Both the position numbers and the translations under genes were made by a program. Of a stretch of 64,000 nucleotides of DNA, positions 49,598 through 58,583 are shown one piece after another; positions within the stretch are counted from its first letter, which is position 1; every line of letters starts with the position of its first letter. The stretch is taken from assembly GCA_000992695.1 (NCBI GenBank), contig LBUS01000002.1, forward strand, positions 62,001 through 126,000, given 5' to 3'. The notes below the pieces were generated by a model. The model did no database searches. It was not told where the DNA came from and saw only the letters and a list, made by a program, of their open reading frames with translations. Origin of the DNA: Candidatus Peregrinibacteria bacterium GW2011_GWF2_38_29 (GTDB lineage Bacteria; Patescibacteriota; Gracilibacteria; UBA1369; UBA12463).

Positions 49598-51376
49598 TTA
49601 CTTCACAGTAACACTTTTTGCTAGATTTCTTGGCATGTCGGGGTTGTTTTTGCGCAGAAGCGCAAGTTTGTATGCCAAAATTTGGACAGGGATGATGTTT
49701 ACGATAGGGGATAACGTTTGAACATCCGGAACGCGAATCCAATAATCAAAAACGTCTTCATTGGTTGGAGAAACGCCGATTATGTAGCCGCCGCGCGCTT
49801 TAACTTCCATCGCGTTGCTTAAAATCGCTTTTTTATTTTCGTCATTTGCGCATAAAACAATGCACGGTGTGTCTTTTTGAATAAGCGCGATTGGGCCGTG
49901 CTTGAGTTCGCCTCCTGCGAACCCTTCAGCGTGAATATATGAAACTTCTTGAAGTTTTATGGCTGATTCAAGCGCCATTGGATAGTTTGATCCGCGACCG
50001 ATTATATACATGCTTTCAAAATTTTGTAATTTTTGTGCGAGTTTTGAGATGTGTTCTTCGTAACGAGGATTTAACATGTCGTTTATTTTTCCTGCAGTTT
50101 CAAGAAGCAGTGTTTTTCCATCATTTAATCTTTCAGCGCACGCATATGCGAGAAGCGTGATTACGGCAATTTGTGCTGTTGTGACCTTTGTTGATGCCAC
50201 AGCCTTTTCCGGGCCGCATTTTGTTGGAACTATCATGTTGGACATTTGTGCCATGGATGAAGTTTCAACGTTAACGATTGATAAAACTTTTGCTTTTTTT
50301 TCTTTCGCGATTTCAATTGCTTCAAGCGTGTCTGCGGTTTCGCCGCTTTGAGAAACGCCGACTATGAGCGTTTTATTTGTTATGAAGTGATGATGCGCCG
50401 GAAATTCCGAACCAAATGTTGAATTTATGTGTTTGTGTGCGATTTCGGAAAATATATATTCACCGGTTAAGCAAACTTTTCCGGCTGTTCCACAGCCAAT
50501 AAAATACGTTCCAATCGCCTTGTTTATCATTTCTGCTGCGCGTTTGATGATTTTATCGTCTTGATTTAAAACGCGATATAAAGTTTCTTTTTGCTCCATG
50601 ATTTCTTTTATCATGAAGTGCGAATATTCGCCTTTTTCCGCGCTTTCCGGATTCCAAGTGATTTCAACTATGCGTTTTTCAATTTCTTTTTTATTTGTGA
50701 GTTCATAGAATTTGGCTTTTGCATCGCTTAAAACGACCATTTGGTTATTATCCAAATACATGACTTTATTGGTATATTTTAAGAATGCCGGAATGTCTGA
50801 AGCTATATAAAATTCTTTGTTTTTGCCGACGCCAACGATTAAAGGGGATCCGCGTCTTGCCGCAATAATTTTGTTTTCTTTTTTACAAATTACAACGATT
50901 GCATATCTTCCTTCAATTTTTAAAATTGCTTTTCTGACACTTTCTTCTAAGCCCTCTTTTTCAAGATTTTCCTGAATTAAATGCGCTATAACCTCTGTGT
51001 CGGTTTCGGATTTAAATTTGTGTCCGCGTTTTATAAGTTGTTTTTTAACTTCCAGGTAATTTTCAAAAATTCCGTTATGTATAAGAACAACTTCGTTGTC
51101 TTCTGTTGAATGTGGATGTGCATTTTCTCTTGTTACTCCTCCATGCGTTGCCCATCTTGAATGTCCAATTGCGATCTCAGTTTGTTCGCAAATTTCTTTT
51201 GGAAGGGAAGTGATATCACCTATTTTCCCGGTTCTTTTATAAATCGCGATGTTGTTATCGTTTTTACACGCGATTCCCCATGAATCATATCCACGATATT
51301 CAAGGCTTTTAAGTCCTTGCACGAGTATTTTACCCGCATTGGTTTTTGGTCCGTAGTAAGCGAAAATTCCGCACAT
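49598..51376 (-). CDS. glmS: Glutamine-fructose-6-phosphate aminotransferase
   Basis: 592 aa. Makes glucosamine-6-phosphate, the entry step to UDP-GlcNAc for peptidoglycan and glycans. N-terminal class II glutaminase begins with catalytic Cys2 (MCGIFAYYGP) and has LEYRGYDSWG, HSRWATHGG and HNGIFENY. Two SIS domains follow (CGTAGKVCLTGEY; VGVSQSGETADTLEAIEIAK; GRGSNYPMALESAIKLQE; GELKHGPIALI). Ends with the normal AKSVTVK. One-nt gap to the upstream PurQ-like gene. Confidence 0.97.
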   Translation of the reverse strand: MCGIFAYYGPKTNAGKILVQGLKSLEYRGYDSWGIACKNDNNIAIYKRTGKIGDITSLPKEICEQTEIAIGHSRWATHGGVTRENAHPHSTEDNEVVLIHNGIFENYLEVKKQLIKRGHKFKSETDTEVIAHLIQENLEKEGLEESVRKAILKIEGRYAIVVICKKENKIIAARRGSPLIVGVGKNKEFYIASDIPAFLKYTNKVMYLDNNQMVVLSDAKAKFYELTNKKEIEKRIVEITWNPESAEKGEYSHFMIKEIMEQKETLYRVLNQDDKIIKRAAEMINKAIGTYFIGCGTAGKVCLTGEYIFSEIAHKHINSTFGSEFPAHHHFITNKTLIVGVSQSGETADTLEAIEIAKEKKAKVLSIVNVETSSMAQMSNMIVPTKCGPEKAVASTKVTTAQIAVITLLAYACAERLNDGKTLLLETAGKINDMLNPRYEEHISKLAQKLQNFESMYIIGRGSNYPMALESAIKLQEVSYIHAEGFAGGELKHGPIALIQKDTPCIVLCANDENKKAILSNAMEVKARGGYIIGVSPTNEDVFDYWIRVPDVQTLSPIVNIIPVQILAYKLALLRKNNPDMPRNLAKSVTVK

Positions 51377-51377
51377 A

Positions 51378-52697
51378 TTATTTTGAGTAAATTAAACTTG
51401 AATGAGGATTGTGAAAAATGTGAGTTTCAAGAATCGCGTTTATGTTTCTTGGTTCATTTTTGAGAACCCAAAGTAGTCCCTTTTTAATTTCTGTAATGTT
51501 TTTTATTCCAAAGTGTTTTTTTAGTCCGGACATTGCATTTTTGCCCATGTAATTATTTCTTTCAAAAACAAAATATGCCATTTCAAAATTGTCTTGGAAT
51601 TTTGATTCGATAAGTCCTTCATTTGCATCATATTCGTGCCAAATTCCGTTAATTTTGACATATGGTAATTCTTTATTTGTATTTATCAATTCGCCGGACT
51701 TAATAGCTTCAATAATCAATGATTTTTTGTCTGTTTTTCCTTCGGTTTTTATTCCGAAATATGAATATTTTTTGAGTTGAATTCCGATGAAGCCCATATC
51801 TTTTAACGCGTTTTCAATTGTGCGTTCTTCGTTGTCCGTGATTATTAATTCAACGAGCATTTCAATGTCATATTTTTCATCGTATTTTCCGATTTTTTCT
51901 TCTCTAAACTCGCCTTTATATTTCTTTTTTGCTGATACTGGAGCGGTTATTTTAAATTCGCCTGTTATATATTTTTTCATTGATGCGAACACCGGATCGC
52001 CATTAGTCGTTCTTTCCGGATGCGGCATTAAAGCCATGATATTTCCATCCGCGTTACAAACTCCCGCAAGGCTATGAATTGCATTATTTGGGTTTATTGG
52101 GAATTCATTTATGAATTTTCCATTTTCATCACAATATCTGAAAATCGTTTGTTCATTTTCAATAAGTGTTTTTAAAAGCGCTTTATCTTGCGTTATATAT
52201 CTGCCTTCACCATGAGCAACAGGGCATTTTATTAATGTTTTTTTATCAAACATATTGAATGCGCATCTTCCTGTTGGCGCATCTGATTTTAAATAAATCC
52301 AATCATTATAAAACCCAATTCCAAGAATTTCATTGTTTTTAATTCTTTCGTTCCAAGCGAGTGCCATTTCAAGTTTTTTGCCTTCAAGTCCAGGTATTAC
52401 GCCTGATTCAACGAGCATTTGCGCACCATTGCATATTCCAATTAATGGTTTCCCCTTTGAGGCTTCTTTTATAACTTGTGCGATGATTGGATCTTTTGAG
52501 GCAATAATTCCTGATCTTCCGCGGTCTTCATATGAAAATCCGCCAGGTAAAATGAATCCGTCGTATGATTTTAAATCAACATCTTCATTCCATCTTAAAA
52601 TTTCGGCATTCATCCCTACTCTTTTGCAAGCTCTTGCGGCTTCAAGTTCGCAGTTTGTTCCGGGGAAGAGGATTATGGCTATTTTTGGTGTATTCAT
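51378..52697 (-). CDS. PurQ-like glutaminase fused to a PurS-like C-terminal region
   Basis: 439 aa. Residues 1-~260 match the class I glutaminase of phosphoribosylformylglycinamidine synthase: ILFPGTNCELEAARACKRVG, LPGGFSYEDRGRSG, GICNGAQMLVESG with Cys89, and MPHPERTTNGDP with His-Glu. Usual PurQ is ~225 aa. The remaining ~175 residues include a PurS-like stretch (YDIEMLVELIITDNEERTIENAL, ALKDMGFIGIQLKKYSYFG) and a further unknown region. No purL or other purine genes are in the window. It may serve purine synthesis in an unusual arrangement or a different amidotransferase role. Confidence 0.8.
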   Translation of the reverse strand: MNTPKIAIILFPGTNCELEAARACKRVGMNAEILRWNEDVDLKSYDGFILPGGFSYEDRGRSGIIASKDPIIAQVIKEASKGKPLIGICNGAQMLVESGVIPGLEGKKLEMALAWNERIKNNEILGIGFYNDWIYLKSDAPTGRCAFNMFDKKTLIKCPVAHGEGRYITQDKALLKTLIENEQTIFRYCDENGKFINEFPINPNNAIHSLAGVCNADGNIMALMPHPERTTNGDPVFASMKKYITGEFKITAPVSAKKKYKGEFREEKIGKYDEKYDIEMLVELIITDNEERTIENALKDMGFIGIQLKKYSYFGIKTEGKTDKKSLIIEAIKSGELINTNKELPYVKINGIWHEYDANEGLIESKFQDNFEMAYFVFERNNYMGKNAMSGLKKHFGIKNITEIKKGLLWVLKNEPRNINAILETHIFHNPHSSLIYSK

Positions 52698-52702
52698 GTT
52701 AT

Positions 52703-53785
52703 TTATTTGATTATCGCGCTTTCTAGATTTTTTGGCATGCGCGTTATATTTTTGTTATTTCCGTGACTATCTAAAATTATCATATCTTCGATTCTTACGC
52801 CAAAGAAATTTTCAATATAAATTCCGGGTTCAACCGTTATTATGCAGTTATTTGGGAATTTGTTTTTGTATTCCTGATTAGTTGACGGAATTTCGTGTAT
52901 TTCAAGCCCAATTCCGTGTCCGCCGCTGTGTGTGTAATTTTTGCCATAACCGGCTTTTTCAATCATTTTTCTGGCAAAGTTGTCAACGTGTTTTCCCGTC
53001 ATTTTTGCACGTGCGTTTGAAATTGTTTTTTCTTGTGCGGAAAGAACTAGGTTGTATATTTTTTCTTGTAATTTTGTAGGTTTTGATTTGAAGAAAAACG
53101 TGCGTGTCATGTCTGAGCAATAACCTTTAAATTTCATGCCCATATCAATTAAGACCGTATCTCCTTTTTTCAATTTTGTTTCGTTGCATTCGTGGTGTGG
53201 AATTGCTGAATTTTTCCCAAAAGCAACGATTGGTTTGAACGACGTTTCGTCCGCGCCAAATTTCAGTCCATATATTTTTATTAATGTTGAAATTTCTTTT
53301 TCTGTTATTCCGATTTTTAAGTTTTTTAAAACTTCTTTAAGTGTTTTTTCGTTTATTTCTTGCGATTTTTTTGTATATTCAATTTCTTTCGAGTCTTTAA
53401 TTGCACGTATTTCTTCTGCTAAATTTTGAACGCCTTTAAACTTTATGCCGTGCGTTGCTTTTTTGAAGAATTTTAATTGCGCAACCGTCATGCTGTTTTC
53501 TTCGAAAAAGCATTCTTTTATTTTTAATTTTTTAACGAATTTTGCCCAAAGTTTTTGTAGATTTTTTTCTATTTCAATTGCTTTTGCATTTTTTGGTAGA
53601 ATGCGTTTTATTTCATTAAAATATCTTGCGTCCGTTAAAAAATATGCTTGTTTTTGCGTAACTAAAGCCATTCCGCGGGTTCCATGAAAATTAAATAAAT
53701 ATTTTAAATTTGGCCTGTGTGTAATTAAAAAAGATGAAACTCTTTTTTCTTTGAGCAATTTTTGCAAATCTTTAATTCTTTGCAT
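52703..53785 (-). CDS. M24 family aminopeptidase (Xaa-Pro peptidase-like)
   Basis: 360 aa. N-terminal creatinase-like domain (ISSFLITHRPNLKYL-type, here SSFLITHRPNLKYLFNFHG), C-terminal pita-bread metallopeptidase. The five metal ligands can be placed: Asp in VLIDMGMKFKGYCSDMTRTF (two), His in GGHGIGLEIHE, Glu in ITVEPGIYIE, and Glu in GVRIEDM. Cleaves N-terminal residues before proline in peptides. The start overlaps the pgi stop by 14 nt. Confidence 0.9.
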   Translation of the reverse strand: MQRIKDLQKLLKEKRVSSFLITHRPNLKYLFNFHGTRGMALVTQKQAYFLTDARYFNEIKRILPKNAKAIEIEKNLQKLWAKFVKKLKIKECFFEENSMTVAQLKFFKKATHGIKFKGVQNLAEEIRAIKDSKEIEYTKKSQEINEKTLKEVLKNLKIGITEKEISTLIKIYGLKFGADETSFKPIVAFGKNSAIPHHECNETKLKKGDTVLIDMGMKFKGYCSDMTRTFFFKSKPTKLQEKIYNLVLSAQEKTISNARAKMTGKHVDNFARKMIEKAGYGKNYTHSGGHGIGLEIHEIPSTNQEYKNKFPNNCIITVEPGIYIENFFGVRIEDMIILDSHGNNKNITRMPKNLESAIIK

Positions 53786-54905
53786 TTAGATATTTTTTTG
53801 TTAATTTTTTGCCAAGTTCAACGCCTGGTTGGTCAAATGCGTTTACATTGAATATTTCGCCTAAAAGTGCAACTTGAAGTTCAAAAATATAAATTAATGA
53901 TCCGATGTTTTCTTCATTTAACTTGTTTAATTTCAGCGTTATATTTGGTCTGCCTTTTTTGTTAAAAGTCTCTTCTATTGCGCGTTTTTCCGCATTTAAA
54001 AGCTGTCCCATTTCAACATTTTGAAGATAACTCAATGTGGAATTTTTTAAACTTTCGCCATTTATTTTAATTTTATTTTCAAAATTTTCTATTTCAATAA
54101 AAATAATAAATTTATTGTCCGGACCATCCATAAAGAGTTGTAGTTGTGAGTGCTGATCCGTGACACCAATTGCTTTTAACGGAGTTGGTCCGATTTTTTT
54201 GTTTTTACCAATGCTTTCTGATAAAAGTTGGATATACCAATCCGCAAAAGAACTTAATTTTTTGGAGTAGGGGAATATAACTGTGATTGGTTTTTTTTGT
54301 TTTGTATAAGCCTTGAATTGCATTTCTGCCAATATCGAAGCCGGATGAGTATTTGGTGTTTTTTCGAATATGTTTTTTGCACTTATGGCTCCTTTTAAAA
54401 TTTTATTTATATCGATTTTTGCGAGAGCGGCAGGCACAAGCCCCATTGGTCCGAGAACCGAAAATCTTCCGCAAACATCTTTTGATATATGAAAGCATTT
54501 TATTTTTTCTTTTTTTGCAATTTTATTGAGAAAATTATCATTATTTTCCGTTATTATTATCGCGTTTTTTCTCCATGAAATTTTTTGCTTTTCAAGAATA
54601 TTTTTTAATGCTATGAAATTGGCGATTGTTTCAATTGTGTCTCCGGATTTGCTTGCTATAACGAAAATAGATTCCTTCAAATTTGTTTTGCTGATTATTT
54701 CCGTGAAAAAGTCCGGATCAATATTGTCTAGAGCGATTACGCGTGGTGTTTTTTCGTTTTTAAGGCTTTCTATAAGCATTTTTCCGCCAAGTATTGAACC
54801 TCCAATTCCAATCATTACGATGTTTTTATACTTGAGAGTTTTGACGTATTTTTGGATTTCCTTTGTTGTTTTTTCATCTTCCGGTAAATGTAAAAACTCA
54901 TACAT
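53772..54905 (-). CDS. pgi: Glucose-6-phosphate isomerase, short form
   Basis: The tracked ORF begins at 54938; the inner ATG at 54905 (MYEFLHLPEDE) overlaps ruvA by only 8 nt and is preferred, giving 377 aa. Interconverts glucose-6-P and fructose-6-P. SIS-fold motifs: VMIGIGGSILGGKMLIESL, VIASKSGDTIETIANF, GRFSVLGPMGLVPAAL, HQSQLQLF-like DQHSQLQLFMDGPDN, and C-terminal FDQPGVELGKKL. Shorter than the 450-550 aa of most bacterial enzymes, at the N-terminus. Confidence 0.88.
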   Translation of the reverse strand: MYEFLHLPEDEKTTKEIQKYVKTLKYKNIVMIGIGGSILGGKMLIESLKNEKTPRVIALDNIDPDFFTEIISKTNLKESIFVIASKSGDTIETIANFIALKNILEKQKISWRKNAIIITENNDNFLNKIAKKEKIKCFHISKDVCGRFSVLGPMGLVPAALAKIDINKILKGAISAKNIFEKTPNTHPASILAEMQFKAYTKQKKPITVIFPYSKKLSSFADWYIQLLSESIGKNKKIGPTPLKAIGVTDQHSQLQLFMDGPDNKFIIFIEIENFENKIKINGESLKNSTLSYLQNVEMGQLLNAEKRAIEETFNKKGRPNITLKLNKLNEENIGSLIYIFELQVALLGEIFNVNAFDQPGVELGKKLTKKYLNAKN

Positions 54906-55470
54906 TTTGGAGGAAGTATTTGATGATTTCTTCGGCATTTTTTATATTTTTTGGAATATTTTTTAAAACTTTATTTACGTGATTTCTTTGATATCCAAGC
55001 CTTGTTATTGCTTCTATTATTTCATCTTCAATTTCAGATTCATTTTCTTTTGAATAAGGTGTTCCCGGAGCCAAAATTTCAAGTTTTCCTTTTAGCTCAA
55101 GGATAATTCTTTCTGCGGTTTTTTTACCTATTCCTGGTATTTTTGTGAGCATGGCGAGATCGGAATGAAGTATTGCTCCTTTTAATTTATTTAATTCCAC
55201 GCCCATTAATTCCATTGCTGTTTTTGGGCCAACTCCGGGTACGCTTAATAAAACTTTGAAAAATCCCAATTCTTCGATTGATTGAAATCCATATATAACA
55301 ATTTGTTCTTCGCGTAGATATGCTCGTGTGTAAAGTGATATTTTTGATCCGTTCGTAGCCTTGTCTAAGCTTGAAGTTGATATGAATATTTCGTATCCTA
55401 TGCCATTATTTTCAATAATAGCGCTTTTTTCGAACTTGTTTAGTATTTTTCCTTCGATGTATGAAATCAT
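54898..55470 (-). CDS. ruvA: Holliday junction DNA helicase subunit RuvA
   Basis: 190 aa. RuvA tetramer grips the junction for RuvB. N-terminal OB-fold (MISYIEGKILNKFEKSAIIE), two helix-hairpin-helix motifs (LLSVPGVGPKTAMELMG; LTKIPGIGKKTAERIILEL), and a C-terminal RuvB-contact domain (EAITRLGYQRNHVNKVLKN). The start codon overlaps the stop of the small upstream gene as ATGA, implying coupling. Confidence 0.96.
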   Translation of the reverse strand: MISYIEGKILNKFEKSAIIENNGIGYEIFISTSSLDKATNGSKISLYTRAYLREEQIVIYGFQSIEELGFFKVLLSVPGVGPKTAMELMGVELNKLKGAILHSDLAMLTKIPGIGKKTAERIILELKGKLEILAPGTPYSKENESEIEDEIIEAITRLGYQRNHVNKVLKNIPKNIKNAEEIIKYFLQNV

Positions 55471-55616
55471 TTTGAATGTTTTTTAGGCGTATTAACAAGC
55501 CTTTGAAGGGTAAAAACGCTTTTTCCGGTTACAATCATTTTTGTTTTGCGTTTTTCGTCTCTTCTTTTATATTTATTTTCCAGTTTTTTATCTAGCTTTT
55601 CTTCGTGATTATTCAT
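55467..55616 (-). CDS. 49-aa basic protein between tgt and ruvA (not in ORF track)
   Basis: Minus-strand ATG at 55616 gives MNNHEEKLDKKLENKYKRRD, continues to TPKKHSK, and stops at a TGA that overlaps the ruvA ATG (ATGA). Its start overlaps the tgt 3' end by 8 nt. This perfect chaining with both neighbours is the main evidence that it is real. Highly charged and basic, N-terminal half helical; no family recognised. Could bind nucleic acid (guess). Confidence 0.6.
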   Translation of the reverse strand: MNNHEEKLDKKLENKYKRRDEKRKTKMIVTGKSVFTLQRLVNTPKKHSK

Positions 55617-56817
55617 TGTTTTTTGGTCTAAATTCAGCCAAAAATTGTTTTTTGAACTTTCCGAATTTTCCGAGTGCGATTGATTCTCGAATATTACGCA
55701 TTAAGTTTAGCAAAAAGTGCAGATTATGGATAGTCATAAGTCGAAGACCGAGAGTTTCGCCTTCGGTAAATAAATGTCGCAAATAACTTTTCGTGAACGT
55801 TTGACATGTTTCACACGCGCAACCTTTCATTAAAGGAGTTTGATCAAGTTTATATTTTGCGTTAGTGATATTGAATCTTCCTGCGTTTGTCCAAAAACTG
55901 CCATGTCGGGCGAGTCTTGTTGGCATAACGCAGTCAAACATGTCTATTCCGCGATCAACCGCTTCAAGAATGTTTTCCGGCGATCCTACGCCCATTAAAT
56001 ACGTTGGTTTTTCATGATTTATATGTGGATAGACGTTTTCAAGTGCTTCATACATTTGTTCGTGTTTTTCGCCAACGGAAAGTCCGCCGATCGCAGTTCC
56101 GGGTAAATCTAAATCTGTTATAAATTTTGCAGATTCTGTGCGTAAGTCTTTATGCATTCCACCTTGAATGATTGCGAATAATGCTTGGGCAGGGGAGTTT
56201 TTTTTACTTTTTTCAAGTTTTTCGTGCGTTTTTTTGCATCGCATTGCCCATTTGTGAGTTCTTTGGGTCGCATTTTTTGTATAAGCTTTGTTTGCGTCGT
56301 GTGGAATGCATTCGTCTAAAGCCATGATTATATCTGCGCCTATTTCGTGTTCTATTTTGATTACATTTTCAGGCGTGAAAAAGTGCAAAGAGCCGTCTAT
56401 GTGTGATTTGAACTCAACTCCTTTGTCTGTGATTTTTACGCTGGTTTTTGTGTCCGATCCTTGATTATGTGGATTTTTTCGATCTTCGTGTAATGAAAAG
56501 ACCTGAAATCCGCCGGAATCAGTTAAAATTGGCTTGTCCCATCCAATCCATTTGTGTAATCCGCCGAATTTTTTGATATTTTTTGATCCTGGGCGGAGAT
56601 ATAGATGGTACGTATTTGAAAGCATTATTTCTGCTCCAAGACTTTGCAGTTCCTTTGGCGTTAAAGTTTTTACAAAGCCCGTTGTTCCAACCGGCATAAA
56701 AAAAGGCGTATGGATTGCACCATGCGGTGTATGAAAAATTCCCGATTTTGCTCTTGAATTAGACTCTTTAGCCTGAATAATAAATTTGAACGGAGATTGA
56801 ATACTTTTTTTGTTCAA
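55609..56817 (-). CDS. tgt: Queuine tRNA-ribosyltransferase
   Basis: 402 aa. Exchanges guanine 34 for preQ1 in tRNAs with GUN anticodons. Motifs: FFMPVGTTGFVKTLTP, TDSGGFQVFSL (catalytic Asp), GGLSVGEKHEQMYE, PTYLMGVGSPENILEAV, RGIDMFDCVMPTRLARHG, and the zinc site CACETCQTF with a following His. The start is TTG; no ATG is near the conserved N-terminus (SPFKFIIQAKESNSRAK). Confidence 0.96.
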   Translation of the reverse strand: MNKKSIQSPFKFIIQAKESNSRAKSGIFHTPHGAIHTPFFMPVGTTGFVKTLTPKELQSLGAEIMLSNTYHLYLRPGSKNIKKFGGLHKWIGWDKPILTDSGGFQVFSLHEDRKNPHNQGSDTKTSVKITDKGVEFKSHIDGSLHFFTPENVIKIEHEIGADIIMALDECIPHDANKAYTKNATQRTHKWAMRCKKTHEKLEKSKKNSPAQALFAIIQGGMHKDLRTESAKFITDLDLPGTAIGGLSVGEKHEQMYEALENVYPHINHEKPTYLMGVGSPENILEAVDRGIDMFDCVMPTRLARHGSFWTNAGRFNITNAKYKLDQTPLMKGCACETCQTFTKSYLRHLFTEGETLGLRLMTIHNLHFLLNLMRNIRESIALGKFGKFKKQFLAEFRPKNNE

Positions 56818-56851
56818 GAGCTGTTTTTCTATGACTTTTTCTGACTATTTT

Positions 56852-57205
56852 TTAAGCTTTTTTCGTTGTTGCTTTCTTTGTTTTTGCCTTTGCCGTTTTG
56901 ACTGCGGTTGTTTTCTTTTCTTCAACGAGATGTTCAAGTCTTTCTTCAATCAACTTACCTTTCTTTTCTTTCTTTTCTTCTTCAAGTTTTTGATTAAGAG
57001 TTGTTTTTGCTTGTCTTCTTGCGTTGAATCTGTCAACACGTCCTGCGGCATCAATCAATTTGCTTTGTCCTGTATAGAAAGGATGGCAAGCTGAGCAAAG
57101 TTCGGTTTTTAGACCTTCTTTTGTTGATCCTGCGATGTATACAGCTCCGCACGAGCATGTGATTTGTATGTCTTTGTAGTATTTTGGGTGTGTTTCTTTC
57201 TTCAT
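56852..57205 (-). CDS. rpmE: Ribosomal protein bL31 with Lys/Ala-rich C-terminal extension
   Basis: 117 aa. Residues 1-~72 are bL31 of the zinc-binding (C+) type: HPKYYKDIQITCSCG and LCSACHPFYTGQSKLIDAAGR, with Cys residues for one zinc. The last ~45 residues (coiled, then AKAKTKKATTKKA) are not part of the usual 65-75 aa protein and resemble a basic RNA-binding tail. Binds the 50S central protuberance. Confidence 0.93.
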   Translation of the reverse strand: MKKETHPKYYKDIQITCSCGAVYIAGSTKEGLKTELCSACHPFYTGQSKLIDAAGRVDRFNARRQAKTTLNQKLEEEKKEKKGKLIEERLEHLVEEKKTTAVKTAKAKTKKATTKKA

Positions 57206-57234
57206 CTCTAAGTGTTTTAAATGTTATATATTGT

Positions 57235-57289
57235 GTTTGCTTCGCAAACGCTTTGTTTATATGGGCCTGTGCGGCTTAGCCGCGGCCTG
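57235..57289. repeat. GRCCTGT-hairpin-GGYCTG repeat, copy 2
   Basis: First hairpin GTTTGC-ttc-GCAAAC (57235-57249), then TTTATATGGGCCTGT, stem GCGGC-tta-GCCGC (57271-57283) and GGCCTG (57284-57289). Same order of parts as the copy at 61296. The stop and last codons of the surface-protein gene (57276) lie in the second hairpin. Confidence 0.65.
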
Positions 57290-58547
57290 TTTTCACCTTC
57301 TTCGCTGGCTTTTTAGCCGGAATAGGTTTTTTTAGGCCTTTAGTATAAGTAAAACCAAAAATAAGCGCAAGAGCAATTATTAAAATTATTGCGCCGATTT
57401 TTAAATATGCAATATAGTTGATTACGTATACTGTTTTTGATTTTGTTACTTTTTCTCCCGCTGAGTCTGTTACTTCAAGCGTAACTCTGTATTTTCCTTG
57501 ATCTTTAAATGTATAAGCAGGGCTTGCTCCTTCAAGCTTTATTGACTCGTTTATTGTCCATGCAAAATTTGTAATTTCACCGTCTTTATCAAGAGAGTCG
57601 CTTGAATCAAAGTCAACCGTTGTTTCAATTTGTACAAACATTCCCGGTTTTTCGAATTTTACTATTGGAGCCAGGTTTGTTGGAAACGGGTCGTCTTTGT
57701 CTAAAATTCCGTCATTATCGTCATCCGGATCAGCATTATTGCCAATTCCGTCTCCATCTGTGTCTTCCCACTCTTTTGGATCAAGAGGGAAGGCGTCTCT
57801 TCCATCAATAGTATTATCTTTGTCCGTATCCGGATCTTTAGGATTTGTTTTTACTAGAACTTCTTTTGTGTCATCTAAAAAGTCATTATCATTATCTTTA
57901 TCGCTATTATCGCCAATTCCGTCTTCATCCGCATCTTTCCATTCTTTTGAATCAAGTGGGAATACATCTACTTTGTCCGGCGCGCCATCATTATCATCGT
58001 CTAAATCAGCATTATTTCCAATTCCATCTCCGTCTGTATCAATTGATTCTTTTGGGTTTCTTGGAAACGCATCTTCGCCATTTGCCGCTTTGTCACCGTC
58101 CATATCCGTATCCCGACTATCTGCAATTCCGTCTCGGTCCAAGTCCGGTGCTACATATATTGTTTTAGTTATAATGTTGTTTGCAGGATTATCTCCCTCG
58201 GCTTTAAAGGGGAATACTTGGACTTTTATCGTGATTGTTCCTGCCGGCATTTTAAAATCAACGAAAACATCATCTGTTTTGCCCGCTAAAGTTGAAACCG
58301 GTTGATCTCCATTTATTTGTTTATCATGCGTTTCATCAATGAATTTTACAGTTCCGAGCAAGTCCGTTGTTGCGCTGTTTCCCACTGTTGCGTAAATCTT
58401 TACGGACTGTCCTTCAGTTGGCGCATTATCTGAGAATTTTACATTATCCGCTGAAAGCGATAAGTCGCTTGTATAAGCGGCTAACGTTACTATTGGTTGT
58501 GCGAAAAAGCACAATAAAACAAGTCCAATTGTTAAAGTTTTTTTCAT
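57276..58547 (-). CDS. Surface protein with thrombospondin type 3-like Ca-binding repeats and PKD domain
   Basis: 423 aa. Signal peptide (TIGLVLLCFFAQPIVTLAA), an Ig-like/CARDB-type domain to about residue 130, then ~170 residues of DxDxDGxxD repeats (DTDGDGIGNNADLDDDNDG, AFPRNPKE, VFPLDSKEWKD), a PKD-like domain (TVDFDSSDSLDKDGEITNFA, YTFKDQGKYRVTLEVTD), a C-terminal TM helix and a basic tail. The repeats should bind many calcium ions and form a stiff stalk. Attached to the membrane outside the cell; ligand unknown. The last codons come from a hairpin repeat. Confidence 0.88.
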   Translation of the reverse strand: MKKTLTIGLVLLCFFAQPIVTLAAYTSDLSLSADNVKFSDNAPTEGQSVKIYATVGNSATTDLLGTVKFIDETHDKQINGDQPVSTLAGKTDDVFVDFKMPAGTITIKVQVFPFKAEGDNPANNIITKTIYVAPDLDRDGIADSRDTDMDGDKAANGEDAFPRNPKESIDTDGDGIGNNADLDDDNDGAPDKVDVFPLDSKEWKDADEDGIGDNSDKDNDNDFLDDTKEVLVKTNPKDPDTDKDNTIDGRDAFPLDPKEWEDTDGDGIGNNADPDDDNDGILDKDDPFPTNLAPIVKFEKPGMFVQIETTVDFDSSDSLDKDGEITNFAWTINESIKLEGASPAYTFKDQGKYRVTLEVTDSAGEKVTKSKTVYVINYIAYLKIGAIILIIALALIFGFTYTKGLKKPIPAKKPAKKVKTGRG

Positions 58548-58583
58548 TGTGAGGTGGGTTATTTTAAGGGCCTTTTTTGGCCT

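Noticed and set aside
49473-49742. 89-aa minus-strand ORF across the pyk-glmS gap
   Set aside because: Mostly an alternative frame of the glmS end; Cys/Ser/Lys-rich, no start context.
57680-58150. Regular DNA repeats resembling a CRISPR-like array
   Set aside because: The periodicity comes from coding of Asp-rich calcium-binding repeats in frame; there are no constant repeats with unique spacers and no cas genes.
57697-58305. 202-aa Ser/Pro-rich plus-strand ORF and other plus ORFs over the surface-protein gene
   Set aside because: Antisense shadow of the DxDxDG repeat gene; low-complexity translation mirrors the repeat codons.
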